Part shown: positions 37,601 to 49,212 of the stretch, piece by piece | Layout: the number at the start of each line of letters is the position of its first letter | Position numbering within the stretch: position 1 is the first letter of the stretch | Assembly (NCBI GenBank): GCA_036345935.2 | Contig: JADWOT020000006.1 | Location: 20,848,967-20,912,966, forward strand | Reading direction: 5' to 3' | DNA from: Taenia hydatigena | Lineage: Eukaryota > Platyhelminthes > Cestoda > Cyclophyllidea > Taeniidae | Length of the DNA: 64,000 bases | The notes under the pieces: model-generated | What the model saw: the letters and a program-made list of their open reading frames with translations, nothing else | Database searches by the model: none | Told to the model about the DNA's origin: nothing | Program-made: the position numbers and the translations under genes

Positions 37601-39125
37601 GGTACTGAACGATACAGGAAGCTTAATTAAAAATGGTTTGGTGTTTAAAATAAAAACAAATCTATTTAATACGCATTTCATGGCTGGTGCATACTCATTA
37701 TCTCATAAGTAGTGCTTTTCCTCAATGACCAGTCGTGTGTGTAGGCTTAGCCGTTTGGAAATAGCAATGTGGCACCAAAACACTTGAGTGAAGTGACTAA
37801 GCTAAAGTGACCAAATCTTTTTATTCAACGCTTTAAATGATGGTAAATAGTGACTAAAAATACACGATCTGAGTTTTTACTGCTTTGATGAGTCATTTCA
37901 TAAACCATTAAACAGAGACATATTCTAATGAAAACAAATTAATTTGGTTGACCTCCTAGTCGAAAAGCAGAATTTAATTCAAACCACCTAATATTATTTA
38001 AACGCATGACAAGGGAAGATGTCAAGTTGCCAATTAATCGCTCTTGGCGCCTTAATGTGAGTCATTTTGGCATAGTCTATCAATGTAGGGAACTTACGAT
38101 TTCCCGTGACCTCCATTTTCGTATAAAATGACATTTATTTGGGATCCAACAAGAAAGACAGCTCTCTACTCGCGTCTGCTTCCACTTATCTATTATATCT
38201 CCCGTGTGGTTGTCTACTGTCAAAAGAGATGCTGATCATAATCAAGAGAATATGGCCTACTAACTCCCTACAACCTCATCCCAAAGTATAGGGCAGTAAG
38301 GGCTTGTCCTGGTTCTGCGGAAATCAGTCATTCCTTTCACCAGCTACCTGAGTAGCTTAAAGTCTTCTGGAGTGTCTAAAGAGGTCTCCTTGCGCATCTT
38401 CCAGACCTTGGATCGAACTGTCCTTTGGCTCTCCTAAGGAAGGCACACAAACAAAACAAACCAACGCAGCATGATCATCTGAGAATGAAGAGATACCTTG
38501 TAAGTGCAACAGAGTAGTCAGTAAAGCATTTGGTGATGGTATATCCCCCCTTAAGCGGTCAGCAAAAGATCAGCGCTACGTGACGCGTCGCGTTTCCACC
38601 GCATACAGGAAGGGAGGAGCAAGTTAATATCCTTTGCAATACACTAGCATCTGTTTATGCGCGGCATAAGAAACACCCTTCCATGGCAAATTTTAGGCTT
38701 TTTCCTTTGCAATTGGCACGTGTAGTAACAAATAGTTCCATATTTTCTTCACTGAGGATCCTACACGTAGGCAGCGCGGTATTTACTCCATCAGCTAGGA
38801 TGGAGGGTTTTCCTCATTTTATGTCTGCAACTTTCCCTCGAAGGGTGTTTCAATACCTTATCTTTGCTAAAGGTTATGAACTACATTCAAGAGGATTCTG
38901 CGACTCTAAAACCAGATTAAAAGTCTCGAGTTATACCAATGCAGCATTTACAGAAGTGAGAGGTTGACCAAAACAGAAAAAGGGTAGAAAGCCAAAATAA
39001 TAATAATAAACTGGCGCAACAAATAATTGTGTGCCAAAGAAAATGTAGAGTCCATCTTATTCATGATAAGTTAATCTCTCTCATTAATCTTTTTGTTTTA
39101 ACCTGTCAATGAGGATTTTTCACAA
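31641..39125. other. Gene-free stretch
   Basis: 7.5 kb of AT-rich DNA with only short, unconvincing frames. It includes a 14-bp stem-loop (34576-34589 with 34600-34613, one G-U pair, 10-nt loop). No exon with domain support on either strand. Confidence 0.5.
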
Positions 39126-40380
39126 TAATTTGAGAAACTTTCCTTTTGCTCAATGTTAGCAGTTATTCGAAGCGACCATTATATTGAGTAACCTTGTTAT
39201 TGAACAACATGACTTCACCTCACTTTCCTCTCCTCTCCTAATTAATCACCTCATGTGCGTGACACCACCGCTGCAATCACTTTGATTCGTGCGTTTGTAG
39301 GGTCAGGCGCATAACTCGCCAAGGCACTTTCCTGACAAAGCTCATGGCAACACATCAACTGTTCAATTAACCCTATGCTATGGTCACTCGAACACTTGAA
39401 GATTCGGCCGCGGACTTTTACTGAGCTACAGGGCCCTCCGAATGTAGCGCCAGCCCTCCCCTCCACCCCACTTAGCCAGTCGCCACGTCGACACGGCACT
39501 TTCTGTTCTGGCATTATAACTTCTTTCAACTTCAACAACGACTCCGACCACACAAGTGTGCCGACGAAATGCAACCCCGATCCTAAAGAATGACTGACCC
39601 GATTTCGATCACTGAACGCTAAACCTCAACGTGGCAGAAGAAGAGCATCCGATGATGGTGGAGGAATCCATCACGACCCCCAACATAGGAGCTAACAACG
39701 ATGTCCTAATCCCGTGGTCTGCAGAATTGCTACTCATAACTGCAGTGACACTTACTGAGAACCGCGTGAGGAAGTTTGTTAAGCAGCTGTCTACGCGTTA
39801 GCCGTGTGAGGGTGTCATTTTAGTGAACACGCTATGCGCTCCTCACATCTCCATTAGCTGAACAGAACCCGAATAAATGAATATATGGCTGGGCAGTACT
39901 GGGATGAGAGCAAAGTGGCAGGGAGGCATCAGTGCGAAGCCTTACCTCTGTCTTTGGTGCAGGGTTCTCATGACTGGCGGCGGATATACGAGGTGACCAG
40001 CAGCCCATTCTTCGCATTTTCAATGCATTTCCCAAACAGGACCAAACCCTAGATCCACTGATATCGTCGAGAGGGATAAGTGACGTTGTAGACAGACGTC
40101 TTTTCCATTGCACGCAAATTCGATGACTTGAGCGGTCAGTTCGTGAGTTCTTTTCTCACACCACCAACTACATTGTGATAGTGGATGTGAGAGGCTAATC
40201 GAGGGGGTAGAGGTTCGGGGACAATGCTCAGAAGGAGAGAGGAGGCAATGTGAAACTTAGGTTGTGTGTTTAACACCTTGTTTTAGTGATGCGGTGGCTT
40301 GCGCCTTCACCTATGTCCTTTGCTGGGCGGCATGGCCTCTGGACCATGACCAGTATTCCCTACCTACCTCTTCTGTACGT
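39126..40380 (+). repeat. Inverted repeat 3, left arm (about 1.25 kb)
   Basis: Reverse complement of 41699-42944, nearly identical; frames of 93 and 107 codons (on the minus strand here) are preserved in both arms. The outer edge is at TTGAGAAACTTTCC. The inner edge decays over about 50 nt around 40380-40430. The arm is less AT-rich than its surroundings, and its sequence is unrelated to the arms of repeats 1, 2 and 4. Confidence 0.92.
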
Positions 40381-41698
40381 CTCCATTGCATTATTATCCC
40401 AGTAGTTCGACTTCATTTTGCTTAAGAAAGGACTGAGGCGCTGTACAATTATCATAACTTTAATACTTTATTAATAATAATAATAGATTCAGAGATGTGA
40501 ATGAAGTCTCCATATTTCAGTAGGAAAAAATTAAGCCTGTTTGATTTAAGCAAGAGAAGCAGAGACTGAAAGATCTCAACCACGCACTCAACTTGGCAAC
40601 ACAAATGATTTGAACAAACTTTTACTGCTTGTGTGGTCTCGGCGAGAAAAAATATATGTATGGTTTATTTTCGTCCTTATTTCCCTTTGATGTAATGACA
40701 GAAGGGGTGGTTTAACAATCGCTTTATTTCTCTGTGTGATAATATTTATGGCAAACTTTATTATATTGCGTATTTTATAGTTGATTTGTTGTTATCTGTG
40801 CAGAGATTGATTTATTTATAAAATAATGGAACGGCTGGCATGTAGAATAGTTGAAATTTTCGCAGGTTGTTTTTTGTCCTCCGCTTGCACCTCCAGCTTT
40901 ACTCTTAAAGTCTGGGGAAAATTTTATGGGCCAGATATGACGGCAAAAGGCTCAACTTCGGTAAAACAGAGGCATGAAGAAAATACTGTTCTTTCACTGC
41001 TTAGACCTAAATTTTGTATTTTCAGGTGATTCGAAATGGACAGTTGATTTATACTTGGGTCGGAATGAGCAGGTCATAGAGAAAACACAGACGAGGGACC
41101 TCTGGAACAACTTTATGATGAAATCTACTCATGCTTGTCCACTGTATTTCGGAAAAAAATCGTCCTATTTAAATATCTTTTCTGAAAAAATCAGCTTTTG
41201 GAAGGGAGGTCATTTTTCGTCGAGGGCTGTGAAGGTCTTGGAAGTTCATACAACTGCAAGGAGAAAATAGAAAAAAGGAAAATGGATCTTATGAGCGCAT
41301 ATTTCTGGGAACGACATTTATGGCAAAATATGTCAATAATTAGTGTTTCTGGCGACAGATCTCAATCGTTTCCGTTTTCGTTTTCGTTAGGCTTGGGCCA
41401 ATTTAAGAAACTGCCTTAAACTTGAAAAAGAGAACGAAATAGGCTCAAAAGTGGTTTGGGAGTAATTTTTTATTCCTAGAGGTCTTAAGAGAGAGAGAAC
41501 AGGATCATTAGCAAAAATACGATCCCGCCTTTATACGAGCTCTCTACGCATCGCCTAGTTGCAGCACAGTTCGGTCTGCATTTGAAGGGATGAAGAAATG
41601 CTTAATTTGCTTCCACAGATGGAAGTGTAGCGTCTTGAGTCTTCATGAAGTCAAAAGAAGTAATTATGGCAGGGTAATAGATGTAATCTCTGCGCACA
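40381..41698. other. Unique spacer of inverted repeat 3
   Basis: 1.3 kb, AT-rich. Frames at 40826-41419 lack domains or splice context. Nothing supported. Confidence 0.5.
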
Positions 41699-42944
41699 GA
41701 AGAGGTGGGTAAGGAATACTGGTCATGGTCCAGAGGCCATGCCGCCCAGCAAAGGACATAGGTGAAGGCGCAAGCCACCGCATCACTAAAACAAGGTGTT
41801 AAACACACAACCTAAGTTTCACATTGCCTCCTCTCTCCTTCTGAGCATTGTCCCCGAACCTCTACCCCCTCGATTAGCCTCTCACATCCACTATCACAAT
41901 GTAGTTGGTGGTGTGAGAAAAGAACTCACGAACTGACCGCTCAAGTCATCGAATTTGCGTGCAATGGAAAAGACGTCTGTCTACAACGTCACTTATCCCT
42001 CTCGACGATATCAGTGGATCTAGGGTTTGGTCCTGTTTGGGAAATGCATTGAAAATGCGAAGAATGGGCTGCTGGTCACCTCGTATATCCGCCGCCAGTC
42101 ATGAGAACCCTGCACCAAAGACAGAGGTAAGGCTTCGCACTGATGCCTCCCTGCCACTTTGCTCTCATCCCAGTACTGCCCAGCCATATATTCATTTATT
42201 CGGGTTCTGTTCAGCTAATGGAGATGTGAGGAGCGCATAGCGTGTTCACTAAAATGACACCCTCACACGGCTAACGCGTAGACAGCTGCTTAACAAACTT
42301 CCTCACGCGGTTCTCAGTAAGTGTCACTGCAGTTATGAGTAGCAATTCTGCAGACCACGGGATTAGGACATCGTTGTTAGCTCCTATGTTGGGGGTCGTG
42401 ATGGATTCCTCCACCATCATCGGATGCTCTTCTTCTGCCACGTTGAGGTTTAGCGTTCAGTGATCGAAATCGGGTCAGTCATTCTTTAGGATCGGGGTTG
42501 CATTTCGTCGGCACACTTGTGTGGTCGGAGTCGTTGTTGAAGTTGAAAGAAGTTATAATGCCAGAACAGAAAGTGCCGTGTCGACGTGGCGACTGGCTAA
42601 GTGGGGTGGAGGGGAGGGCTGGCGCTACATTCGGAGGGCCCTGTAGCTCAGTAAAAGTCCGCGGCCGAATCTTCAAGTGTTCGAGTGACCATAGCATAGG
42701 GTTAATTGAACAGTTGATGTGTTGCCATGAGCTTTGTCAGGAAAGTGCCTTGGCGAGTTATGCGCCTGACCCTACAAACGCACGAATCAAAGTGATTGCA
42801 GCGGTGGTGTCACGCACATGAGGTGATTAATTAGGAGAGGAGAGGAAAGTGAGGTGAAGTCATGTTGTTCAATAACAAGGTTACTCAATATAATGGTCGC
42901 TTCGAATAACTGCTAACATTGAGCAAAAGGAAAGTTTCTCAAAA
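41699..42944 (-). repeat. Inverted repeat 3, right arm
   Basis: Reverse complement of 39126-40380. On the plus strand here, the 41959-42240 frame contains a good donor-like GTAAGG at 42127, and 42498-42821 stays open for 107 codons. This arm could therefore hold exons of an unrecognised transcript, but there is no domain match. Confidence 0.92.
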
Positions 42945-45900
42945 TATTGTCTCTCTGTGCCATTTTTGAAGATGAAATTGGTGATAATTCTAGTTATACT
43001 AGCCTGTTGTGAAAATCATACTGTCTTACGCTGGCGGAACTTTAAGTGCTCAAGAGGACAAATGACGAATTGACCAAATGCTTAAACCATGTCATTGAGA
43101 TGTTTCTTTTAGTGCTCGTTTGACCTGTGTGTCCTTTTTTATCAAAATCCGTCTTTGGAGAATCGTCAAGTGCTAATTTTAAGTTTTAAGATAGAGGAAA
43201 GCACAAATATGGTTGTTTTTTAGCACCATAGAGACGGACACATCAACGTTACTATAACAAAGGTATTTGCATGAATTATCTCTTGGATGTGATGTAGCAC
43301 ATGCGGTCGGTTTACACCAACACAACGACTGTTTAAGCCAACGAATTCTGAGCCGCGTTTCACACTGCGCTGTGATGAAGGTCTTCCTTCTGCCACTCTT
43401 CTAGATCCAAGGCTCCGAAACTGAGGGCGGGGAAGCTAACACCAAAAATACTCCAATTATGTGCTTAACTTTCTTCCACACCACTCAAAATCACATATGT
43501 ATGTTTCGATTCAAAAATTTAGAGCCGAGTCTACGACTTTTGTAGAAACCAGTCATAAATATCAACCATTTTGAAGACCTTAAAATACAAGATGGAGCAA
43601 GAACAAGGGCGCCTCAATTCCAAAGTGACAGATAGCTTTAAATTGGCCAAATTTTCCAATCGCCTTTATCCTTTAGTACAACATACCATTGCATTTTTCG
43701 ACCCTTTTTAAATTCACCATTTAAGTTCCTTTAAAGTATTTTAATGGAAATAGAGTTTCATCACTTAACTGTCGGTGGATCCGACCAGGTGCCTGCGGTC
43801 ACTGCTGTCCTCTTCGTGTACATGAATTCCATTTACCATGAAAAGATGGTGAAGGATTTCCTTTTTTGTCGTTAAAAAATACGCTTTCACTTAAAAGAAA
43901 AAAATACCTTTTTATTGACTGAATAAGTCCTGCTCCTATTTGAAAAGAGGAAACGGTCAATCACCAAAAGAATTTGAAAGTTATACCGATCTTACCGCTT
44001 TCTTGTCATTACAGAAATGTGCCTGTCGGGTTTAAAAAAGAAGTGGGGATGTAAAAATACTGAGGAGATTTAACCAAGCCGACACAACTTTGTCTCCGAA
44101 AGGCCTAGCCATCACCGCTTCAGTCGCCTTCCTTTTATTACTCGTCTGCTTTGGCTGCCTTGTGAGTGACTGGTCATTTAGCGTCTCCAGCAGCATGAAA
44201 AGGTAAAACTCATCACTTGACATCCCATCTCCAAGACAATATAGAGAAGAAGATATTGAGCCATATCTCACATTCCACTCAACAGTAAACGGGTCTTCTT
44301 ATTGATAAGCATATAAGAGGTGACAAATTATTCATATGCATGTCTTTAACAATTCCATAATTCCTTGTGACTGATTGACTTACTGTGGGTGTCCCTAAAG
44401 AAAAATGAATTATTTCTAAAGCACCTCCAAAGATTGCTGAATCGTATCCAGTGGATAGACCTTAGCTGTGGTTGTAGTGGGCAATTTCATCCAAAGTCCG
44501 CCGCAAGAGCAAAGCATAGCCTTCCGGAAGTGAAGTGGTAAGGTGTGAGGTGGAGCGATGGGTAAGTTGGTGGTAGAGAAGTCAACAACCTATTTTTTAT
44601 CTTCAAAAGTCGGAATTCAAAAGCAATTTCTTACAACAAGTCCATTATTATGTCAATCTGTCAACAGCCTAATTCAAAAGATTTGCACTACTTCCTCTGT
44701 TTGGTAGATTTAGATCTAAAGGAATCAATTCATTATCCACGCTGGACATCAGCAAATGCCTACGGCATGCTCGTTTCCAGTTGTAACTCCCGAATTTGAC
44801 GCAGCCCTTCTCTGGAACCTCAAGCATGCCAGCCAGGCAAGTTATGTCAATATCAAAAATTTCCTTGTGAAATAAATTTTGGTGTTTTTTCTTTTCTTGC
44901 TACCCCAGACTACATTTTCCGCATTCGAGTAGGAAGGAAAACTACACATTTTAGGACACACACGCGCAAAAATCACATTTTCCCCACCTCCAGTCCCTTT
45001 AGTTGAAGAGAGGGAGTGGAAGGGAAGCAAATCTATACAAACCTCATCCCCTTATCGCTTACTTCGATGAAATTACGCATTAATGGATGATTTCTCTAAC
45101 AATCTTCCCCCAATTACGCAGTAATGAGCCTCAAAGCTAAAAATGTGGGATTTTCCTGTGATTTTGGAGTTCTGATTGCTGACTAACCACCGATATCTAC
45201 TGGTCTGGGGAGAAATTTTTGCTTTTTTTTTTGCCAAAAGGTCATACCGGCTTAATGGGATGATGACATTTGTACGCTTCTCTTCTCCGTAAATGCAGCC
45301 ATTATTCCAATTACTGACCTCTTTTTCTTAGAGAAAGTGATAACCCCTACTGTAACCTCTTATGGATGGTAGATAGTTAAAAATTAAAAATAGCTTTCGT
45401 ACTTTTTTTGCTCATTTACATAGTTGCTCAGCACTTCATTTTAATCCAAGGTCCGCTTGAAGTTGTCGGGAGAAGGACATATGCTTAGAATGGGGAAATC
45501 GGTTACGACCCCAAGCAGGAGGACTGGAAATTATGTCTATTTTTGGCATTTGCCCCAGCCTTGCGTTTAGCAAGAATCCTATTTACAATTGAAACAACAC
45601 TAGCCACAAACTATTTAGAAAAGCTTATTTGCAGAGTAACTTACCATAAATGCATAAAGATATCGATATTGTTAACTCGTCATAATTTCTCCACCTCCCT
45701 ACCAACTGGACTGTGCGGCTCTGAAGTAGGAATACTGTAGCAAGGAAGAACAGATGCAAGGCTTTACTCCCACGAAATCATTTTAATTCTTTTTCCCCTT
45801 ACATAAATCTATATTTGGGCCAGTGTTCCAGCGCCTAGTTATGCACACACTTGCTGACTAGCACAGGTCCCCTTCTCCGACTCCAGTTCCCATGCAGGGT

Positions 45901-48093
45901 GTAACTGCGTGTTTAGATGAATTGCCAAAAGGATCAGTGACGGTGAAGTCAGGCATCGCCTCACTTGCATAGGAATTCGCTGACCGTCACGGTTGGCGCG
46001 TAAATGAAGGGAGGATGGGAAAAAGGACATTGCACTTTCCAAAGGGGTGAAGAGTTAGAGGTCATTGGCATGGCTCGGTTGCTGGTTCGCTAGGTGGAAT
46101 CACAAGGTTTGGGAAGAAAAGCATTCGCGTAGTTGAATCCCTCCGTGAAACCAAACGCAAAGTTTTTTGCTTTAGAAAATCGCTGGCCATCTTGTAACTT
46201 CTGGCGCATGTAGAAAAAATTGAGAGTAAATACTTTTTCTGAGCCATTTTTCACTCATTTATTTGATTGGCGATCATTTATTCAAATTTCTAGACATTTA
46301 ATGCACAGATCCAAGTCTTCCGTAAAGCCGCAATAACGTACCACTTAATAACCCTCCAGACCATAACACAACGGAAGTACAAACCGCGGACTTCCCAATC
46401 ACCCGCGTAATTCAATACCCAGTGCAAAACTTGCGAATCACTAAAGTTTAATGCCGGCTCATAACACCGTTGAGCGGAAGTACAGCCGGTAGGGATTAAA
46501 CTTTCTGCTTGCCTGAGCACAGATGAATAGACTGTATAAAAAATACTAAACAGAACACGTATTCATAGCAGCTTCTGTGTTCTGGTAAAATGCCAGCCCT
46601 AAATCCCTTTCACCTCTACATTTGTACCACTTCATCAGCATGTACAGCCCTCGGCCCCCTTTCTCCCTTACCTGAGCGTAATCTTAACTTCCGACGAGCC
46701 TAACAGCAGCACACACATCCACACTGTGCTCCTCTCTTGCCATGTTTAAAATATGGAAACACGTTTCGTATTGAAGGAATCCTCTTTTAGTGGTTACTCG
46801 CATTTGTGGATGAACGCACAACATGAAAAAAGGATTTTAGGCACTGCAAACAAAGTTATTCTTGGGTATTAAAAGATGCGTTTCTTAACTGTACAAAATC
46901 TTTTAGAAGCAGAAACATCACAACTGTTACTTTTATAAAAAGAAAAGGTACAACATCCGCTTACTCTAAGTACCTGACTAGTTTTAACAGACACTGCTAA
47001 AGTGACCTTGAAGGCATAAAGCTGAATGGAAATAAAACTTCTTTTAAACTATAAAATCTCATAATTTAGAGCGTTGTTTCCCATAAACTATTTTCTTGAG
47101 GTTTGATTTACATTTTAATTGTTCTGGGCAGGAAAACTTGCGTTTATGCCCCAACAAAATGCTTTAACCTCGGTTAGAGCCGGATGGGTTCAAAGAATTA
47201 AAAAACGAACCAAAATATTTCATCCATTCGAATAACTCTTTGGCAATTCATCATTCTCTTTCAGCGAGACACAAAACTGGTAAAAAGCCCACCTTTAAAA
47301 GATGCATCGTTTTCAGGGACCATCAGAGCTAGCTCAAATCGTCTCCATTTCCTTAACGTGTTTGAGTTCTTGGCTCTCAACTGACTTTTTTAGAGGACCG
47401 TCTAGTTAGCTCGCATATTGCCAAGAAAAGGTGAAACTGATCACTTAAGGAAACTTCATTAGCAGTATCGGAGAGACCTGCTTACTGGCCTATTAAATGC
47501 TCCATTCCTTTCACAAATGACTTGATGCTTTGAGGATTCTAGTTCCTCGGTCTGGTTGAGTGACCTGCGAAGGTCCGACTCTATCGAGAGGGAAAAGATT
47601 TTCTTCGCAGACCTTCTGTTTGTTCGTATTTATCCAAAGTAGGGAATTTTTAGTAGTAGCAGTTGTTGCTTAGTTCCATAAACTGCATTCCCACTCTATC
47701 CCACACCACGCATGTGCTGTCCCCTGACGATGAAGTGTTGTGTGCCTCATTAATGTGGCAGGGTAGAGAGAGCGCATCGCCAAGGGATAAACGGTTGCGT
47801 ATCTGTCGACTTAATAAAGGCGACACCATAATAATCCTCCCTCATAACATCTCAATCAGTCAGTCGGTCAGTCCATCTGTTTGTCTGTTCGGTAACCAGC
47901 AAACAATCCAAGACGCCCAACGCGTTTGCGAACATGCACGAAAGAAATGAAGGGAAAGCGAATTGACGCAGAAGTGTACTGTTACCGCATTCTGCATAAT
48001 ATATGGCGTCCATCTACTTAACTTTCGTCAATCTTTCTTCCTTGCTGATGTAGGCATGAACCGGTTGTTTGATATTCATACTCATGCTTGAAA
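42945..48093. other. Gene-free stretch
   Basis: 5.1 kb. The minus frame at 44032-44271 and others have no recognised motif. No RNA gene seen. Confidence 0.5.
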
Positions 48094-48445
48094 GTAGTGA
48101 GGACACTCAGTGAGACCACCTGAAGTTTGCTTAATCCACAACGGCAGTTTGAGCAACCTGTCAGTGAGACGGGGGTAGATAAGTTTTTGTTAGATAGGCG
48201 ACTTAGGCTACCACGCCTTCTCAAAATGTGGTGCCGCATATTTGACGAATGGCTTCCACAAGTTTTTGATAAGACGGAATTAGGCCAGGCCCGTAAATCA
48301 AACTAATTCGCATTATAGCCATCTGATTTGGAATAAGCAAAAAGTAGGAGCAGACACAATAAAGAGAACCATAGCGCACTTTATAATCCACGCACATAAA
48401 CAAATGGGTGCGTTTGACAAGTCCCTTCTCACGGATCGCAAGATG
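48094..48445 (+). repeat. Inverted repeat 4, left arm (about 350 bp, diverged)
   Basis: Reverse complement of 48900-49212 with clear but imperfect identity (roughly one difference per ten bases by eye). It has an extra 55 or so nt near 48260-48340. Both arms encode a related frame containing HILRRRGSLSRL and TGCSNCRCGLSKLQ on opposite strands. Confidence 0.85.
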
Positions 48446-48899
48446 CCAATACGATGATCTACATGGAACTCCTCATGAATCATTTTGGTGTGCCCAATTT
48501 TTTCTTAGCTTGATTTGTACAAATCTTCAAAGATTCGCATAAAAAATCCTAGGATTTTATGACGGAGAAAAGCTCAGCAAATTGGCTACTAAGCTAGCAT
48601 CATAACTACTCTCACGTGCCATTTATACCGGCAGCTGTCGTAATTAATGGCTGTTATGACATACTACGCCTTCAAATCTTAACTTCTGGCTAGGTGTCTG
48701 GCAATATTCACACATATTGCCTCAGATGTCTTCTTTAACCCCGGTCCAGTGTGCGTTCTGTTTTTCTTAATAGCATAACCTCTCTTGAATAGTAAATCAT
48801 GGATTCACGAATGGCAAAGCAATGAATTCCAAGTCTTTTTGCATGAAAGTTTTAATGGATTATTGAAATAAAGCCTCACATACGGTTTATAGTTCAGAC
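48446..48899. other. Spacer of inverted repeat 4
   Basis: About 450 nt of AT-rich sequence with no gene. Confidence 0.5.
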
Positions 48900-49212
48900 A
48901 ATCTCCGCAAACTGTGGAAAGGGACCTGTCAAATGCACCCATTTGTTTATGTGCGTGGATTATAAAGTGCGCAAAGGCAAGCATTGCTGTGCCCTCTCCT
49001 ACTCGTTATGGTGCAAATTTGTCTGATTTGCGAACCTCCAGCTTGTAGACGCCATTCGTCAAATATGCGGTACCACATTTTGAGAAGGCGTGGTAGCCTA
49101 AGTCGCCTACCTAACAAAAACTTATCTACCTCCGTCTCACCGACAGGTTGCTCAAACTGCCGTTGTGGATTAAGCAAACTTCAGTTAATCTCACTGAAAC
49201 CTCTCTACTGTG
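48900..49212 (-). repeat. Inverted repeat 4, right arm
   Basis: Partner of 48094-48445. The two arms begin and end within the same motif text, for example CATTTGTTTATGTGCGTGGATT against its complement at the inner side. A long stem could form from a transcript across 48094-49212. Confidence 0.85.
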
